From Hygrophila difformis (lineage: Eukaryota > Streptophyta > Magnoliopsida > Lamiales > Acanthaceae): a DNA stretch of 64,000 nt. The stretch is taken from contig JAOANR010000002.1 in NCBI GenBank assembly GCA_030278955.1, forward strand, positions 9,041,982-9,105,981, given 5' to 3'. Position 1 is the first letter of the stretch; each line of letters begins with the position of its first letter. Shown piece after piece: positions 1-11,261 of this stretch. The notes beneath the pieces are model-generated. The model saw only the letters and a program-made list of their open reading frames with translations, made no database searches and was not told the origin of the DNA. The translations under genes and the position numbers were made by a program.

Positions 1-125
1 ACGAACTTGCATTAATCTGTCGAATTCAACTGCATTCTTATTAAAATAAGATGGAATTACGATCAAAATGTCCGTCTCAGACACGGAAATGGATTGGAAA
101 TAATGGACAAGTTTGGCCATTATCA
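1..125 (-). repeat. Start of Athila-1 3' LTR (partial)
   Basis: On the minus strand this begins TGATAATGG at 125 and matches the beginning of the 5' LTR at 19944-20068 (122 of 125 positions). The start of Athila-2 at 53470 is a more diverged relative. The rest of the LTR is left of the window. Confidence 0.92.
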
Positions 126-140
126 ACATCCTCACATTTA
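126..140 (-). other. Polypurine tract of Athila-1
   Basis: Read on the minus strand, TAAATGTGAGGATGT directly precedes the 3' LTR start TGATAATGG, the position of the plus-strand primer. The same string, including the first LTR bases TGAT, recurs at 6062-6101, 8599-8638 and three times in Athila-2. Confidence 0.7.
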
Positions 141-162
141 GTACTGATCGTCCCCGAGCAGC

Positions 163-194
163 CAGAGTCTGTGCTCCTAAGAGCATGGACTCTG
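163..194 (-). other. Hairpin next to the polypurine tract
   Basis: The arms CAGAGTC and GACTCTG enclose a second pair, TGCTC and GAGCA, around a CTAA loop, with a 2-nt mismatch on each side between the two stems. This gives 12 base pairs within 32 nt. It lies about 25 nt inside the polypurine tract and takes the place of the hairpin that precedes the internal copies of the same motif. Confidence 0.6.
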
Positions 195-1771
195 CACATT
201 TAATCCATTTGCGTGGCTTCAAAAATTTCATTCTTTTTATATTGGGATAAGACAATCAAAATTACAAGTATTAAACTCTCTTGATTGCAGTATTTAATGA
301 AATGATACTTCTCACTTGAATAGGCATAGAAACCAATCATTATTGTTAATTCTTCTTGAATATATGTATAGAAAATTTCATTGGTTTAATTCTTGAATTC
401 AAGCATGACATGAACATTAATCAATCAAAATAGAGCCTCACATATAGTAGAATCGGAAAGTTCACTCACTCTCAAAGTTGGCTTTTAGACAATACGCTCA
501 TAATCAAATTCAAATAAATTCTCCCATAAGCTTGCAATTAGACCAACTCGCCACCCACTCATTTCTTCAAATCGAGATCCCGAGGTCTTATTTAAGGTAT
601 ATCGGGGCATACGGTTGTAACATTTGGTAAGGAAGGACATTATTGGGCTAAAAGTGACACGAATCCATTCCACTATGACTTGGCATATTTTTATTTAAAA
701 TCTATGATCATCAACAATTCTTTCTTTTGTTTTTCTTTTTTATTGTATAGACATTAGACTATGTCTAATTTGCTTTGTCAATTGCAATTCATTTCTGTTG
801 AATGAATCTCAACATTTTTCTCTTTTTCTTTTTCTTTTTCTTTTCTTCTTCTTCTTTTTCTATTTTTTTTGATCGGTCTATGGATACCGATTGGTGTTTT
901 TGATGATCATAAACTATAATGCCTTGATGGAATTGGTTCGTGTACACTTGAGTTTGATTTTCTTGGTCTTTTTATAAAGTTAGGAATAATATAGTGGCTT
1001 TAAAGAAAAATTAGGCTTAGAGGCTCAGAGTGGTTAATCCTAAAGGGAAAATATTTTTGGGTTCGGATTTCAAACAAAGGCCAAAAATTTGGATTTTTCT
1101 AAGTGCCTCGATCATATGCTCGATTTCGGAAATATGGCATGGTCTTGAATCGGTCCCAATTGCAAGTTCTAGTGTCCTTTAATCGAATTGATTTTCACAC
1201 AACAAAGAAATAATGAGTGAAAGTGACTCGGCTCAGATCTCACAAGGTATGGTTTGATCATGTCATGCATTTATTCTTAAATTTAGCCTTTAAAAAATTC
1301 TTGCAATTTATTCAATCAAATTCTCAACATGAAAGTTTATTTTTCTTCCAAGTGATCATATCATTGGATTTTTATAACCTCAAAAATTTATATCATGCAT
1401 ATTTTTAATTGTTTTATCCCAATTTAATAGTTTGAAAATTTCATCCTTAGCCTAAATTCAACATGTGAATTTAGGTGACAGATTTTATGCTCGTTTTATG
1501 CTGGTTATTTAATTGAAAGCAGTAAAGAGATACTATAACATGCAAGCATGTTACAACTTTGTTTTTGGCATGACAGTCACTTATTCATCTTGGACTGCCA
1601 CACATTTTTTCAAAATATTTTGAGAACTCAAGACGAAATTCTCTTTGTGAAAAGCAATAAATACATCAGTTACAACAGATTTCCACAGTATGAACGAGAG
1701 TGCACTGAGTGAATAGAAAATCTAATGCATGATGTTTACATTGAAGCTCGCATGAATGTGATCGTGTTGGC
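195..1771 (-). other. Athila-1 3' non-coding tail
   Basis: There is no credible ORF between the end of ORF3 and the polypurine tract. The sequence is AT-rich and has a long pyrimidine tract at about 816-870. The part from about 590 to 1500 is clearly homologous, in reverse complement, to 63100-64000 of Athila-2, so it is a conserved non-coding part of the family. Confidence 0.7.
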
Positions 1772-4700
1772 TCAGTCTTTCTTCTCTGAATGCTGCTTGG
1801 AGGGTCTGGTGTCATCTCTTGGAGGTGAGGGTAGCTTCCTGAGTATGGTCTGCATCATGTCAGCTTGTTTGGTGAACATCATTTCAAACATTTTTCTTGT
1901 CTTTTCTTCGCTCTCTAGTCTTTCCTGATGCTGCCTTGCCTCTCGTTCAGCCGCTTTCTTTTTGAACTCTTCTTCTCTCTCAAGCATTCTCAGCCTGAAC
2001 TCTTCCTCTTTTTGCATCTGCTTATCTTGAGTTGAAATGATGACATCGGCCAAGGATTTGACACTCTGCATCATTGACTCTCCCATTCTGCTCACTGCTT
2101 CCAGAGTTTGAGAGTCAGCTGGATACTGAGATACATCTTGGCTTCTGCGAGAGGGTCGGACTGGATGTCTTCTTGATTGGCTCGGAGTGGAGGCATCAGT
2201 TTCAGGATGACTTGGAGTGGGAGCATCACCAAGAGGATGTTCTTCTGCATGCTCTGTTGGGAGGACTCCAGCTTCTTCTGTTGAAGGCACCGCTTCAGTA
2301 CGGGCCTTCTTCTTGCGTGACTGGCGCTTAGCTGGTTGCCCAGGAGTGTATCTGGACTGGGCATCTAATTCGTCTGGCATAGCATATACAACCGGATCAG
2401 TTACCCGAGTCCTTGGGACTGGAATAGGAGGATTCATTTGAATGAGATCACTCCCCATGAAAATCGATAGATCCACTCCTTGAGCTTCGCAGATCCTCCT
2501 GATGAGGTTAGGATAGCAGAGAGCAGCTGCCCTTCCGGAAGTTCTTGTAGTCATAATGTGGAAAATATGCTCTCCCACGTTGATCTTCAATCCATGCCAA
2601 ATTTTTGCGAAACCCTTCAACATTCGACCAGATGTCTCATGTGCGTGCGGGTTTGGCCTAATCTTTGACATGTAGAAATCATACGAGGGTTGGAACTCCA
2701 GCTTCAAGTGCTCTGATTGGAACGAAAATTCTCCTGTGTAGCTCTCGGCAATGAGGGATCTTGTGATGTTATCATAATACTGCCTCTCAGCTGCCTTGCA
2801 TGCTCCTTTTTCAAAATGCTCAGTTGTTGGGAATTCTGACTTCCAGTTGGGTGTGCCGAGGAAGCGGTTCAGATATTCTCCAGATATATTTACATCCACT
2901 CCTCGCACCCAACTCTTATTGTGAGCGACGTTAATATTGCAATAGAATTCCCTAACCAGCTCTGCTATCCCGGGTTCATCGTGATGTGTGAGGAATTCAG
3001 TCCATCTATGGTTTTCTTGCAGAGTGACTAGCGTTGGATGATTCACCATTTCCGGACTGAATCCTTTGTCGGGTATGAACAGCCCAGATAGTGCCATGTA
3101 GCGCCCCGCATTTTGTTCATTCCCGTTGAACCTCCTCATAATATCAGCGTCATCCTTGATTGGGAATTTCTTGTACTTCTTGGTGGACACTCCCAATCTT
3201 CCCTTTGAGGTAGAAGTCGCCCAATAGCCAGCATATCGAACTGACCCCGTTGATTCTTGGGTTCCCCGAGAGTGAGCCTGCTCCCAATCGGAATCCGACT
3301 TCTCCTCCATCTGTTTATGTTGTTCATGATGTTCACCCACCAATTGATGCTCTGTTTCAACCAATGTATCTGGTTGCAGCTCTCCCTCAATTTGTTGTTC
3401 ATCTTCTGCTTGCTCCCCTCCTTGAGATGTTCCCTGTTCATACGAATTACAAGGAAATTCATGAAGTACAGCATTGAGAAAATCATCGGGAGAGAAGGGA
3501 TCAACAACATGTTGATATTCTTTTTGAGATACCTCCTCGTCCCTCCCTTTGTTTAATTCTCCAAGTTGTTCTATCATGTTATTTCCTTGATCTTCAGTAA
3601 TGTCAAAATCGCCTTGGAGGATTTGTTGGTAGGTCTTGTCCTTGAAAAGGTCCTCCATGGTTTCCAATTCAGCCTGCTCGTTACCCCCACTGCTCTCATC
3701 TCTTAGCGTTTCTTGCACTGCGGGTTGAGGTTGAGCAGCAGTGGCGGCCATCGTTTGTACAGCAACTTGGTCAAATCCGCTCATTAGCTCAGCAGTCTTT
3801 CTTTTCGACTCTTCGAATCGGACATTGCTGTCGTGCACCATTTCCTCCATTTCTTCCGTGGGTTTCAGTCTTTCAACGATTTTGTCCATTTTCTCCTCGA
3901 TCCCACTCTTCTTAGCAGCCATCTGCTTTTGCTGCTTCTTTTCATCCTTAGCCCATTCAGCCGGCTCTGCTTTCACTTTAATAGGCACGATGTTGGTTCC
4001 GCTGATTATTTGACAATCATCGTCCCCAACATCGGCCTCTTTTGTGGCCTCTTTCGTCTTCTTCTTCTCTAGCTCGGCTTGAAATTTCTCAGCAGCTTTT
4101 CTGTTTTCCTCTTCAGCTCGGGCCTTTCTTACATTCTCCTCCGTTTCAGCTTTCTTGGCCTCTTCCTCAGCCTTCTTGGCCATCTCTTCCTTCCATAGTC
4201 TGTTTTTCTCGGCCCTCTCTGCTTCTCATTGCTACCTCCACTCTTCTTTTTCTTTGGCCATTTCTTTTTCGGCTTCCTCCTTCTCCCGCCTTTCTCTCTC
4301 AAGCTTTCGGGCCTCATACTCAGCGATTCTCCTCTCTTCGGCCCTGTCTATCTCAGCTTCCTCCTGGACCTTCCTTGCCAATTCTGCATCAGCTTCTTCT
4401 TGGGCCTTCTTCGCCATTTCTGCATCAAATTGTTCTTGGGCTTGACGCTGTTGTTCTTTCTTAGATAGCTCAACGGCCTGCTTCTTGCCTTTGTCTTTTG
4501 GCTTGGAGGGCTTGCCATCAAATTTGGGCACTGGTGGAATAGTCCTTGGCTGACTGGGAGGTTCTTGAATTTCGATTTGAGGCTCAGCAGGTCTTCCAGC
4601 CTTCTCTTTCTCAGCCAGTTTTATAAATTTTCTCTTTTTCTTCGGCGGCTCCGGCTCGGTTTCAATTGGACGGGTCTCCGATTCGAATGACTGGTGGGAT

Positions 4701-5998
4701 TCAGGAGATGGGTCCACGTAATCATCGATCATTCTCTCATCTGCTTCGGTCCATAACCCGAACTCTGGCCCTTTGATCTTCAGGTATTTCGTTATAAAAT
4801 TGGGCTCGGTCATAGCTGTAAGCTGGGCGGTCCATTTGGCCGTGAAATATCTACCCAAAACACCTTGGAACCCCACGTCATAACGCAATCGCCCTCCTCT
4901 GTTTTCCTGGCAGTACCTCAGGCCTTCCCTGTCCATTTCTTGTAATAGGTCAAAGAACCTACTCTTCATATCAGCATAGAGGGTATCCATAATATCTGCC
5001 TCCTCCTCTTTTAATTTTGACAAATCCCGGACCGGTGGGATGTTCAAGAAGTCCAAGCATTTATTTTCGCCCATCAATGGTATCTGCTTTTTTCGTCTGC
5101 CCATCCTGTCCCAGTTTCTGCCCCAGATCATTGCGGAGCATTCGACTCTGATTAGCGCAAAGTTAGGCATCCCAACCATCGTAGCTTCTCGGGGCTCAAC
5201 CGCCGGGAATCTTGTCGGTAAAAATTTCGGAATGATCTCCTCATTCCCCGGGGGTATCACCACCCCTGGATTTAAAACAGAGACTGTGATGTCTTTCTCC
5301 CAACTCCCCCATGCTTCCATGTATTCTTCCCACAACTTCCGTATTGCTTTTGTCTTTTCTATGATCGAGTCCAGCATCGGAGTGTGGTGGGCTGTTCCAT
5401 AATTCAGCACGGGTTGAAGGGATTCCCAGAAGTTGTATGCCATCTCAGTATGGCGTGCCTTGGCGTGCTTTGTGAGCCACAGTTGCTCTTCCGGTCCGCA
5501 GACGCCACTTGTTGTACTGGGGGAATTTTTCTGGCATAGTAACTCTTGGTCTCTTTTGTGATGGCCGGTTGAATGGGGATTGGCTCGAACGCTGCTACTT
5601 TCTTATCTCCGAGGTGCTGTTCAAGCAATCTATTCCACCGGGCTTTGTGCTGGTTCATCCTCCAGACCATCCTCTCGTAATGAACTCTTGGATCTTCGAA
5701 CCTTTGGTCATATCTTGCCTGATCGAATTTGTTATTCCAGAAGTTCCACATGTGCTTGCAAAGGTCTCTTTCAAGCCCCGTAGCTTTATAGTTTCTCTCA
5801 TCTTCTGGAATATCTCTCTACCAGTGCTCTTTCATTTCGAATCTCCATTCAATCTGGTGGTCCATGTTTAAATGGAATTCGTCCCTTATGGCCCGTCTAT
5901 TATCTTCTATTTCTCCCTTCATCCTTTCGATTTCCAAAAGGGCAAGGTCTGGAGTGGTCTTTGGAAGGCCCATTATGGAGTCTATGATGTATTGGTCC
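1772..5998 (-). pseudogene. Athila ORF3 (env-position ORF), main exon, broken
   Basis: This is a long third ORF downstream of pol, where Athila elements carry an env-like gene. The exon starts at 5998, directly after a strong 3' splice site, and reads in frame from exon 1 (7474-7511). A central region at about 2470-3130 resembles the plant-only 'putative plant transposon protein' domain. Lys/Glu-rich, probably coiled-coil stretches lie at about 4020-4460 and near the C-terminus (about 1850-2000). I see no signal peptide or membrane segment, so an envelope role is not supported. Lesions are a TAG at 5818-5820, a one-base frameshift near a G run at about 5519-5524, and TAG and TGA at 4229-4231 and 4223-4225. 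Without them the exon would encode about 1,400 residues. Function is unknown. Confidence 0.75.
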
Positions 5999-7473
5999 CT
6001 GAAGAAGAGAAGTTGAAACTATTTTTAACAAATTTTTGATAAAAAAATATCCAAGTTGAAAATCAACATCCTCACATTTTGAGCTATGCTCTAAATGTGA
6101 GTTAATTGGTTTTGCTTGAATTTATTGAGTTATACTACATATTATAGGACATGAGGTTAGATTATTGAATTTAACAATTATTGCAACTAAAAAGTGAGAA
6201 AATGAGGGAAATAAGGGTCTTGGACCCTTACATTTTTTTTCTTAGACCAAAAATAGTCTAAAGATTTTTGAATGGTCAAAGGGACCAAAAGATAGAATTT
6301 TTATAGGCTAATGAGCCTACAAAAGAAAAGTTTATTTTTGATCACTATAAACGTGATTGAAATCATATGAAATTGGAAGATGGATATTCAATAATGAAGA
6401 ATCAACACACATGATGAGTTATGCAATTACTAGCACAAGGTGATGGACTAAGGAAAATAAAAATAAGAAAAAAGGCACACACACACACAAAGGCTATTTT
6501 TGGATTTTATGGAAAGTGTTGACTTGTTTATTTAACAAAGTTGGGGGTGTGAGTGGTCCCCCATTTGGATTTTTTATTTTGGGAAATGGGTATTAATGAG
6601 TGAGCAAAGTTGCTACACTTGTTTATTCCCCACATGTCCCAAGAATTAACATGTCAAACACTTAATAAAAACAAAATCCTACCACTTTTTGTCTTTTTAA
6701 ACATAAGTGTCATGCCAACAGTGTTTGGAAAACACATGTCAGGAAAAATTTTGGCATGGTTTCGTCTGTAATACCATGTTTCCAGTGTATACAAACATCA
6801 ACTTTTCAGTTGAGTTTGCAAGGTGTGGTAAACAGGTACCCCACAAAGGCATTTATTAGTAAGGTTCCCACAACACAGTAGCATGCAAACACAAAACAAA
6901 CATACAAAAACAGTCCATTCACACCAAAAACATGCAAAATTTGCCACAAATTCATACTTCAAAATGCATCAACACAGATTAGGCAATCTCATTAACATGC
7001 ATATCCAACAACATTATCAAGTATCCAATAAACAAAATAACACAGTGGTTTAAAGGGAAAATAAACCCCAGTGTTCACCCATTTTCACAGTGTTCAAAGA
7101 ACAAACATAGGCAACACAGTTTATGCACAAACAACAACAATGGCAACAAATATTCACATAAAAGACAAAACATGGATTTTTAGGGTTTTGAAACCCAATT
7201 TTTTTTTAAAAAAAAAAACAAGCATCCCCTACACCACAGAAACTTGAACAAATAATAATGGAAGTTCGAACAGAACACAGTAAGCCCTAGGTTCCACCAT
7301 TACTGTTCTACCCTATTTCCGACCATGCCCATCCTTTTCCGACCACATTCCGACCACCCCCAACACGAAAACAGGTTCCCATTCCCCTCCCATCACCTAT
7401 TTCGCAAAAATGAAGAAAATATAAAACTGGAACTCGCGAAAACAGGGTGCGGAAATAAAATCAGAGAACTTAC
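5999..7473 (-). other. Predicted intron of Athila ORF3
   Basis: The donor is GTAAGT at 7468-7473. The acceptor is a TTCTCTTCTTCAG tract ending at 5999. A branch-point-like TTGAT lies 63 nt upstream of the acceptor, within the hairpin module at 6062-6101. Exon 1 ends two bases into a codon and the acceptor supplies one G, which restores the ORF3 frame. Apart from the module the 1475 bp are AT-rich with no ORF. Confidence 0.65.
6062..6101 (-). repeat. Hairpin/GAGGATGTTGAT module, copy a of Athila-1
   Basis: On minus, CTCACATTT pairs with AAATGTGAG and GAGC pairs with GCTC around a 3-nt loop. GAGGATGTTGAT follows, overlapping the 3' arm. TTGAT fits the plant branch-point consensus, and an AG acceptor lies 63 nt downstream. 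Related copies are at 8599-8638, 61932-61971, 62472-62514 and 62992-63031. Confidence 0.65.
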
Positions 7474-7511
7474 CCTTTACTCCCACTAGGATTGGATGAT
7501 GAAGACGCCAT
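7474..7511 (-). CDS. ORF3 exon 1 (12 codons plus 2 nt)
   Basis: The ATG at 7509-7511 has the context AAAAATGGCG, favourable in plants. It opens a short Ser-rich start (MASSSS) and runs into a consensus donor at 7473 without a stop. The residual two bases join the first base at 5998 in frame with ORF3. The exon lies about 140 nt downstream of a TATA-like box. Such a short exon could arise by chance, but the start context, the donor, the phase and the acceptor all agree. Confidence 0.6.
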
Positions 7512-7644
7512 TTTTAAACACTTTGGTCGGAGTAAAGCTTGGATAGGAGGTCTGGTTTCGCGAGGGAGAAGATGTTCGCGAGAGGGGGTTCGGGAAAAAT
7601 TCTAAGTGTGGGAAAGTGAAAATGAGAGGGAAGAGGGGAAAAGA

Positions 7645-7661
7645 AAATATATAGGGTGAGG
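7645..7661 (-). promoter_or_regulatory. TATA-like box of a predicted internal promoter
   Basis: The minus strand reads CACCCTATATATTTTC, followed by a pyrimidine-rich leader that fits a plant 5' UTR and then the exon 1 ATG. The palindrome cluster at 7672-8270 lies directly upstream, the same relation seen between the LTR TATA box and its upstream cluster. Confidence 0.5.
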
Positions 7662-7671
7662 GACAGAAGGA

Positions 7672-8270
7672 AATTCGGTCTATTAGAGACCGAATCGATG
7701 TGGTCTCCAAGTGCTTGTGAGAGATTCGGTCTCTAGGTCAATTCGGTTTAGACTGAATTGGCATGGAGACCGAATTAAGGAGAAATAACACAAGCAACTC
7801 ACACACAAGGAAGAATTTGAAGTCAATTCGGTCTAGACCGAATTGACTCCTAATTCGAATTCGGGGGGATAGACCGAATTGGATACTTGGGAAAATAATG
7901 GGGGGTGCTTTTGTGAGTCAATTCAATCTATATGGGCAATTCGGTCTAGACCGAATTGCCTTGTAGATCGAATTGCTCACTTGCGAAAATAAGAATGAAA
8001 TAATGCCTTTTGTAGATCAATTCGGTCTATTTAAAATCAATTCGGTCTAGACCGAATTGTTTAGACCGAATTGCTACTTGGCCATATTTACGCAAGGATT
8101 GAAACATGTGCCTTGGAAGATCAATTCGGTCTCTTAGGCCAATTCGGTCTAGACCGAATTGGCTTGGAGACCGAATTGGTAAAAATTACCAAGACAACAC
8201 CTCCGATGCGATCTGTTTCAAACAATTCGATTTAGACCGAATTGAATTGAAGTGCAAATTAGACCGCATT
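7672..8270 (-). repeat. Palindrome cluster C of Athila-1 (internal)
   Basis: There are about seven units spaced 80-110 bp apart, built on the half-site CAATTCGGTCTA and its inverse. Complete units have two forward half-sites followed by two inverted ones, with the middle pair fused into a palindrome such as AATTCGGTCTAGACCGAATT. The same half-site is used in both LTR clusters of this element. No ORF is present. Confidence 0.85.
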
Positions 8271-8556
8271 CAACACTTATAAAAATTTTGGAAATTTTCC
8301 AGTTTTTATCATTTATGAAATTATGCATTTTCTTTAAAATTAACATACTGAAATAAGCATATTTAAACAGAAATATTACTCTCTAATAAATTGCTTGCAT
8401 AAATTAGGTTGGATTAACACCCTTATTTTATGGATTTATTCCGGATTTTAAATTTCTCTAGATTTCAAAATTAATTTCCATTAAATTTAGTATTAATCCA
8501 ACCGGGAACCTGGTTTTTGAAGCTTTAGTTTTCTTTTTTGTTGGTTCCATGAATTC
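8271..8556 (-). other. Spacer with candidate leader exon after pol
   Basis: A TTTGCCTTGCAG acceptor ends at 8557 and the sequence after it opens an ATG at 8548-8550 for a short Lys-rich peptide (MEPTKKK start, about 31 codons). Athila-2 has homologous acceptors at 62012 and 62558, the first followed by ATGGAGCC. The rest is AT-rich with no coding signal. The peptide may only be a leader ORF. Confidence 0.35.
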
Positions 8557-8598
8557 CTGCAAGGCAAACATAAGAAAATTATTAGATTTTCTCCAAAT

Positions 8599-8638
8599 AT
8601 CAACATCCTCACATTTAGAGTCTTAGTACTCTAAATGT
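8599..8638 (-). repeat. Hairpin/GAGGATGTTGAT module, copy b of Athila-1
   Basis: The stem is ACATTTAGAGT with ACTCTAAATGT, followed by GAGGATGTTGAT. The branch-like TTGAT lies 42 nt before the acceptor at 8557. Relative to copy a, the inner stem pair is GAGT/ACTC instead of GAGC/GCTC, a compensatory change. Confidence 0.65.
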
Positions 8639-8728
8639 TTAATTGATTTTTGGATACTTATTGTCCGAGAAAATGAATATGTTATGTAATAATTAATTAT
8701 ATAAGTATATATATATATATATATTTTT

Positions 8729-10114
8729 TTATTGAACATAGGCCGGCTCTGATATCGTGTGAACTTCTTTTTCGAGGTCGAACTGTCTGAGGTATTCCTT
8801 CAGTCTCTGTCCATTCACCACCAGCTCTCCCTTGTCAGTTCGAATCCTGACAGCTCCACTTTCAAACACGTGCACCACTTCGTATGGCCCTTCTCATCTG
8901 GATTTAAGCTTTCCGGGGAACAGCTTCAACCTAGAATTGAATAACAAGACATTTTGGCCAACATAGAAGTGTTTAGACTTTATATGACGATCGTGTAACT
9001 TCTGGGTCCGCTCTTTGTAAATCCTCGAGCTTTCATACGCTTGCGCACGTATTTCCTCAATTTCATTGAGGTCCAACTTGCGCTTACTCTGAGCAACTCG
9101 TGGGTCAAAATTAAGCGTTTTTACGGCCCAGTAAGCCTTGTGCTCTAGTTCTACGGGCAAATGACAGGCTTTTCCAAAGATAAGCCTGTATGGAGACATC
9201 CCGATGGGAATCTTGAATGCAGTGCGATATGCCCATAGAGCATCATTGAGCTTACGTGACCAATCTTTGGGGGTTATCCTCACAGTGGCCTCGAGTATAT
9301 GTTTGATTTCGCGGTTTGATACCTCGACTTGGCCACTGGTTTGGGGATGATAAGGCGTGCCTATCTTGTGGAGAATCCCACTTTTGCTCATAAAATTTGC
9401 AAAACCTTTGTTAACAAAATGGGTTCCTCCATCAGATATGATTACCCTAGGTACACCAAATCTATTGAAAACGTTATTTTTCAAAAATTTGATGACTTGG
9501 TTACCATCATTTGTTGGCAGCGCAACCGCCTCAACCCACTTGGACACGTAATCGACAGCTACCAAGATGTAGCGATTCCCATCAGATGTCGGGAATGGTC
9601 CCATGAAGTCAATACCACATACATCGAAAATCTCAAGGGTGAGAATTCCTTTTTGAGGCATTTCATCCCTCTTGGAGATATTCCCTAATCTTTGGCATCT
9701 GTTGCAAGCCTTAACAAACGCCCTGCAATCCTCGTAAATGGTAGGCCAATAGAAACCACACTCGAGCACCTTGTGAGCTGTTCGAGTGGGGCCATGGTGA
9801 CCTCCATATTCCAATTCATGACATTTTTTAGCGATTTGATAAGCCTCGTGCTCAGTTACACATCGTCTAATACTCGAATCTGCACAATGCTTGAAGAGAT
9901 AAGAATCTTCCCAGAAGTAGTCAATTACATCTCGGTTGAACCTTGCTTTTTGGCTCTTGTGCTGGAATGGTGGGATTATTCCACATGCTAAAAAGTTAGC
10001 AATGTCGGAAAACCATGGACAAGCTTGATCATGAAGGTGCAATGCAAACAGTTGCTCGTCCGGTAAATTTTCATTGACGGCTATCTCATTTTTATCATTT
10101 TCTATTCGAGACAA
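8729..10114 (-). pseudogene. Athila-1 integrase
   Basis: This is the retroviral-type integrase of the pol polyprotein, which joins element cDNA to the chromosome. The zinc-binding HHCC module is present (H-x-H spacing around HELEYGGHH, then CNRC). The catalytic D, D and E sit in [18 protein letters not shown] and GQVEVSNRE. The reading frame is continuous except for a TGA at 8894-8896, where a Trp codon is likely ancestral. Coding then continues to a natural TAA at 8729-8731. It is the best preserved pol domain of this element. Confidence 0.88.
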
Positions 10115-11261
10115 ATGGTCAGCATCACATTGTCTCTGCCTTTTCTATCTTTTATTATGATATCAAATTCCTGCAACAAAAGTACCCACCTGATTAATCG
10201 AGGTTTGGCATCTTGTTTGCTGAACAAGTATCTCAGTGCAGAGTGATCTGTGTATACTATGGTTTTCGTACCAATGAAGTATTGCCTGAATTAAACGTGA
10301 AAACCACAGCATACATCTCTTTCTCTGTGGTGGTGTAATTGATTTGAGCTTCAGTCAGGGCATGACTTGCGTAATGAATCACGCAGTGTCTTTCTTCCTT
10401 ATGTTGCCCAAGAACTGCACCCACGGCGAGATCACTTGCATCGCACATTACCTCGAAAGGTATTGACCAATCGGGTGGTTGCACTATTGGAGCAGAAATC
10501 AACATCTTCTTGAGCGTGTCAAAGGCTTGAACATACGCTTCATTTATTACGAAAGAATTTTCTTTACAAAGCAAATTAGTGAGCGGCTTGGCAATTTTAG
10601 AAAAATCTTTAATAAATCTCCTGTAAAAACCGGCATGCCCTAAGAAGCTCCTAACTGCATTTATTGAGTTTGGTAATGGAAGGTTGGATATGACTGAGAC
10701 TTTGGCCCTATCGACTTTGATGCCTGCGCGCGAGATGCGGTGACCCAGCACTATTCCTTCGGTGACCATGAAATGACACTTTTCCCAGTTCAAAACTAGG
10801 TTAGTGTCCTCGCATCTCTTTAAAATTTTTGCAAGATTAGTCAAACATTCATCAAAAGTATCTCCATACACAGAGAAGTCATCCACGAAAACTTCAATGC
10901 ATTTTTTGATAAATTCTGAGAAGATAGACATCGTGCATCGCTGAAAAGTGGCAGGCGCATTGCAAAGTCCAAAAGGCATGCGTCTGTACGCAAAAGTTCC
11001 ATATGGGCACGTGAAAGTGGTCTTATCATGATCTTCACTAGCTATTACAATTTGATTGTAGCCTGAGTACCCATCCAAAAAGCAGTAATACTCCCTCCCG
11101 GCCAACCTCTCCAGCATCTGATCAATGAATGGCAAGGGAAATTGATCCTTCCGCGTAGCGGTGTTAAGCTTCCGGTAGTCGATGCAAACTCTCCAACCGG
11201 TCACTGGACGTGTCGCCACTTCTTCTCCTTGCTCATTAGTCGTTATGCACATCCCCCCCAC
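10115..11261 (-). pseudogene. Athila-1 reverse transcriptase and RNase H
   Basis: The RT core is recognisable: VCIDYRKLN, FLDGYSGYNQI and the catalytic FVDDFSVYG. The RNase H start is visible (VMCDASDLAVGAVLGQ), with the later [10 protein letters not shown] motif in another frame. A frameshift at an 8-base C run (about 11253-11260 on plus) separates this part from the RT N-terminus. A second frameshift near 10295 cuts the RNase H, and coding resumes toward the integrase with further breaks. The protein is inactive as it stands. Confidence 0.88.

Noticed and set aside
1772..4183. ORF3 as a retroviral envelope gene.
   Set aside because: No signal peptide or transmembrane helix is visible; only its position after pol suggests env.
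1725..5871. Plus-strand ORFs up to 140 codons across 1725-5871.
   Set aside because: They are antisense shadows of ORF3, whose Lys/Glu-rich codons leave few stops on the other strand.
8703..8724. TA dinucleotide runs (also near 62383-62420 and 63842-63863).
   Set aside because: Ordinary short microsatellites without further structure.
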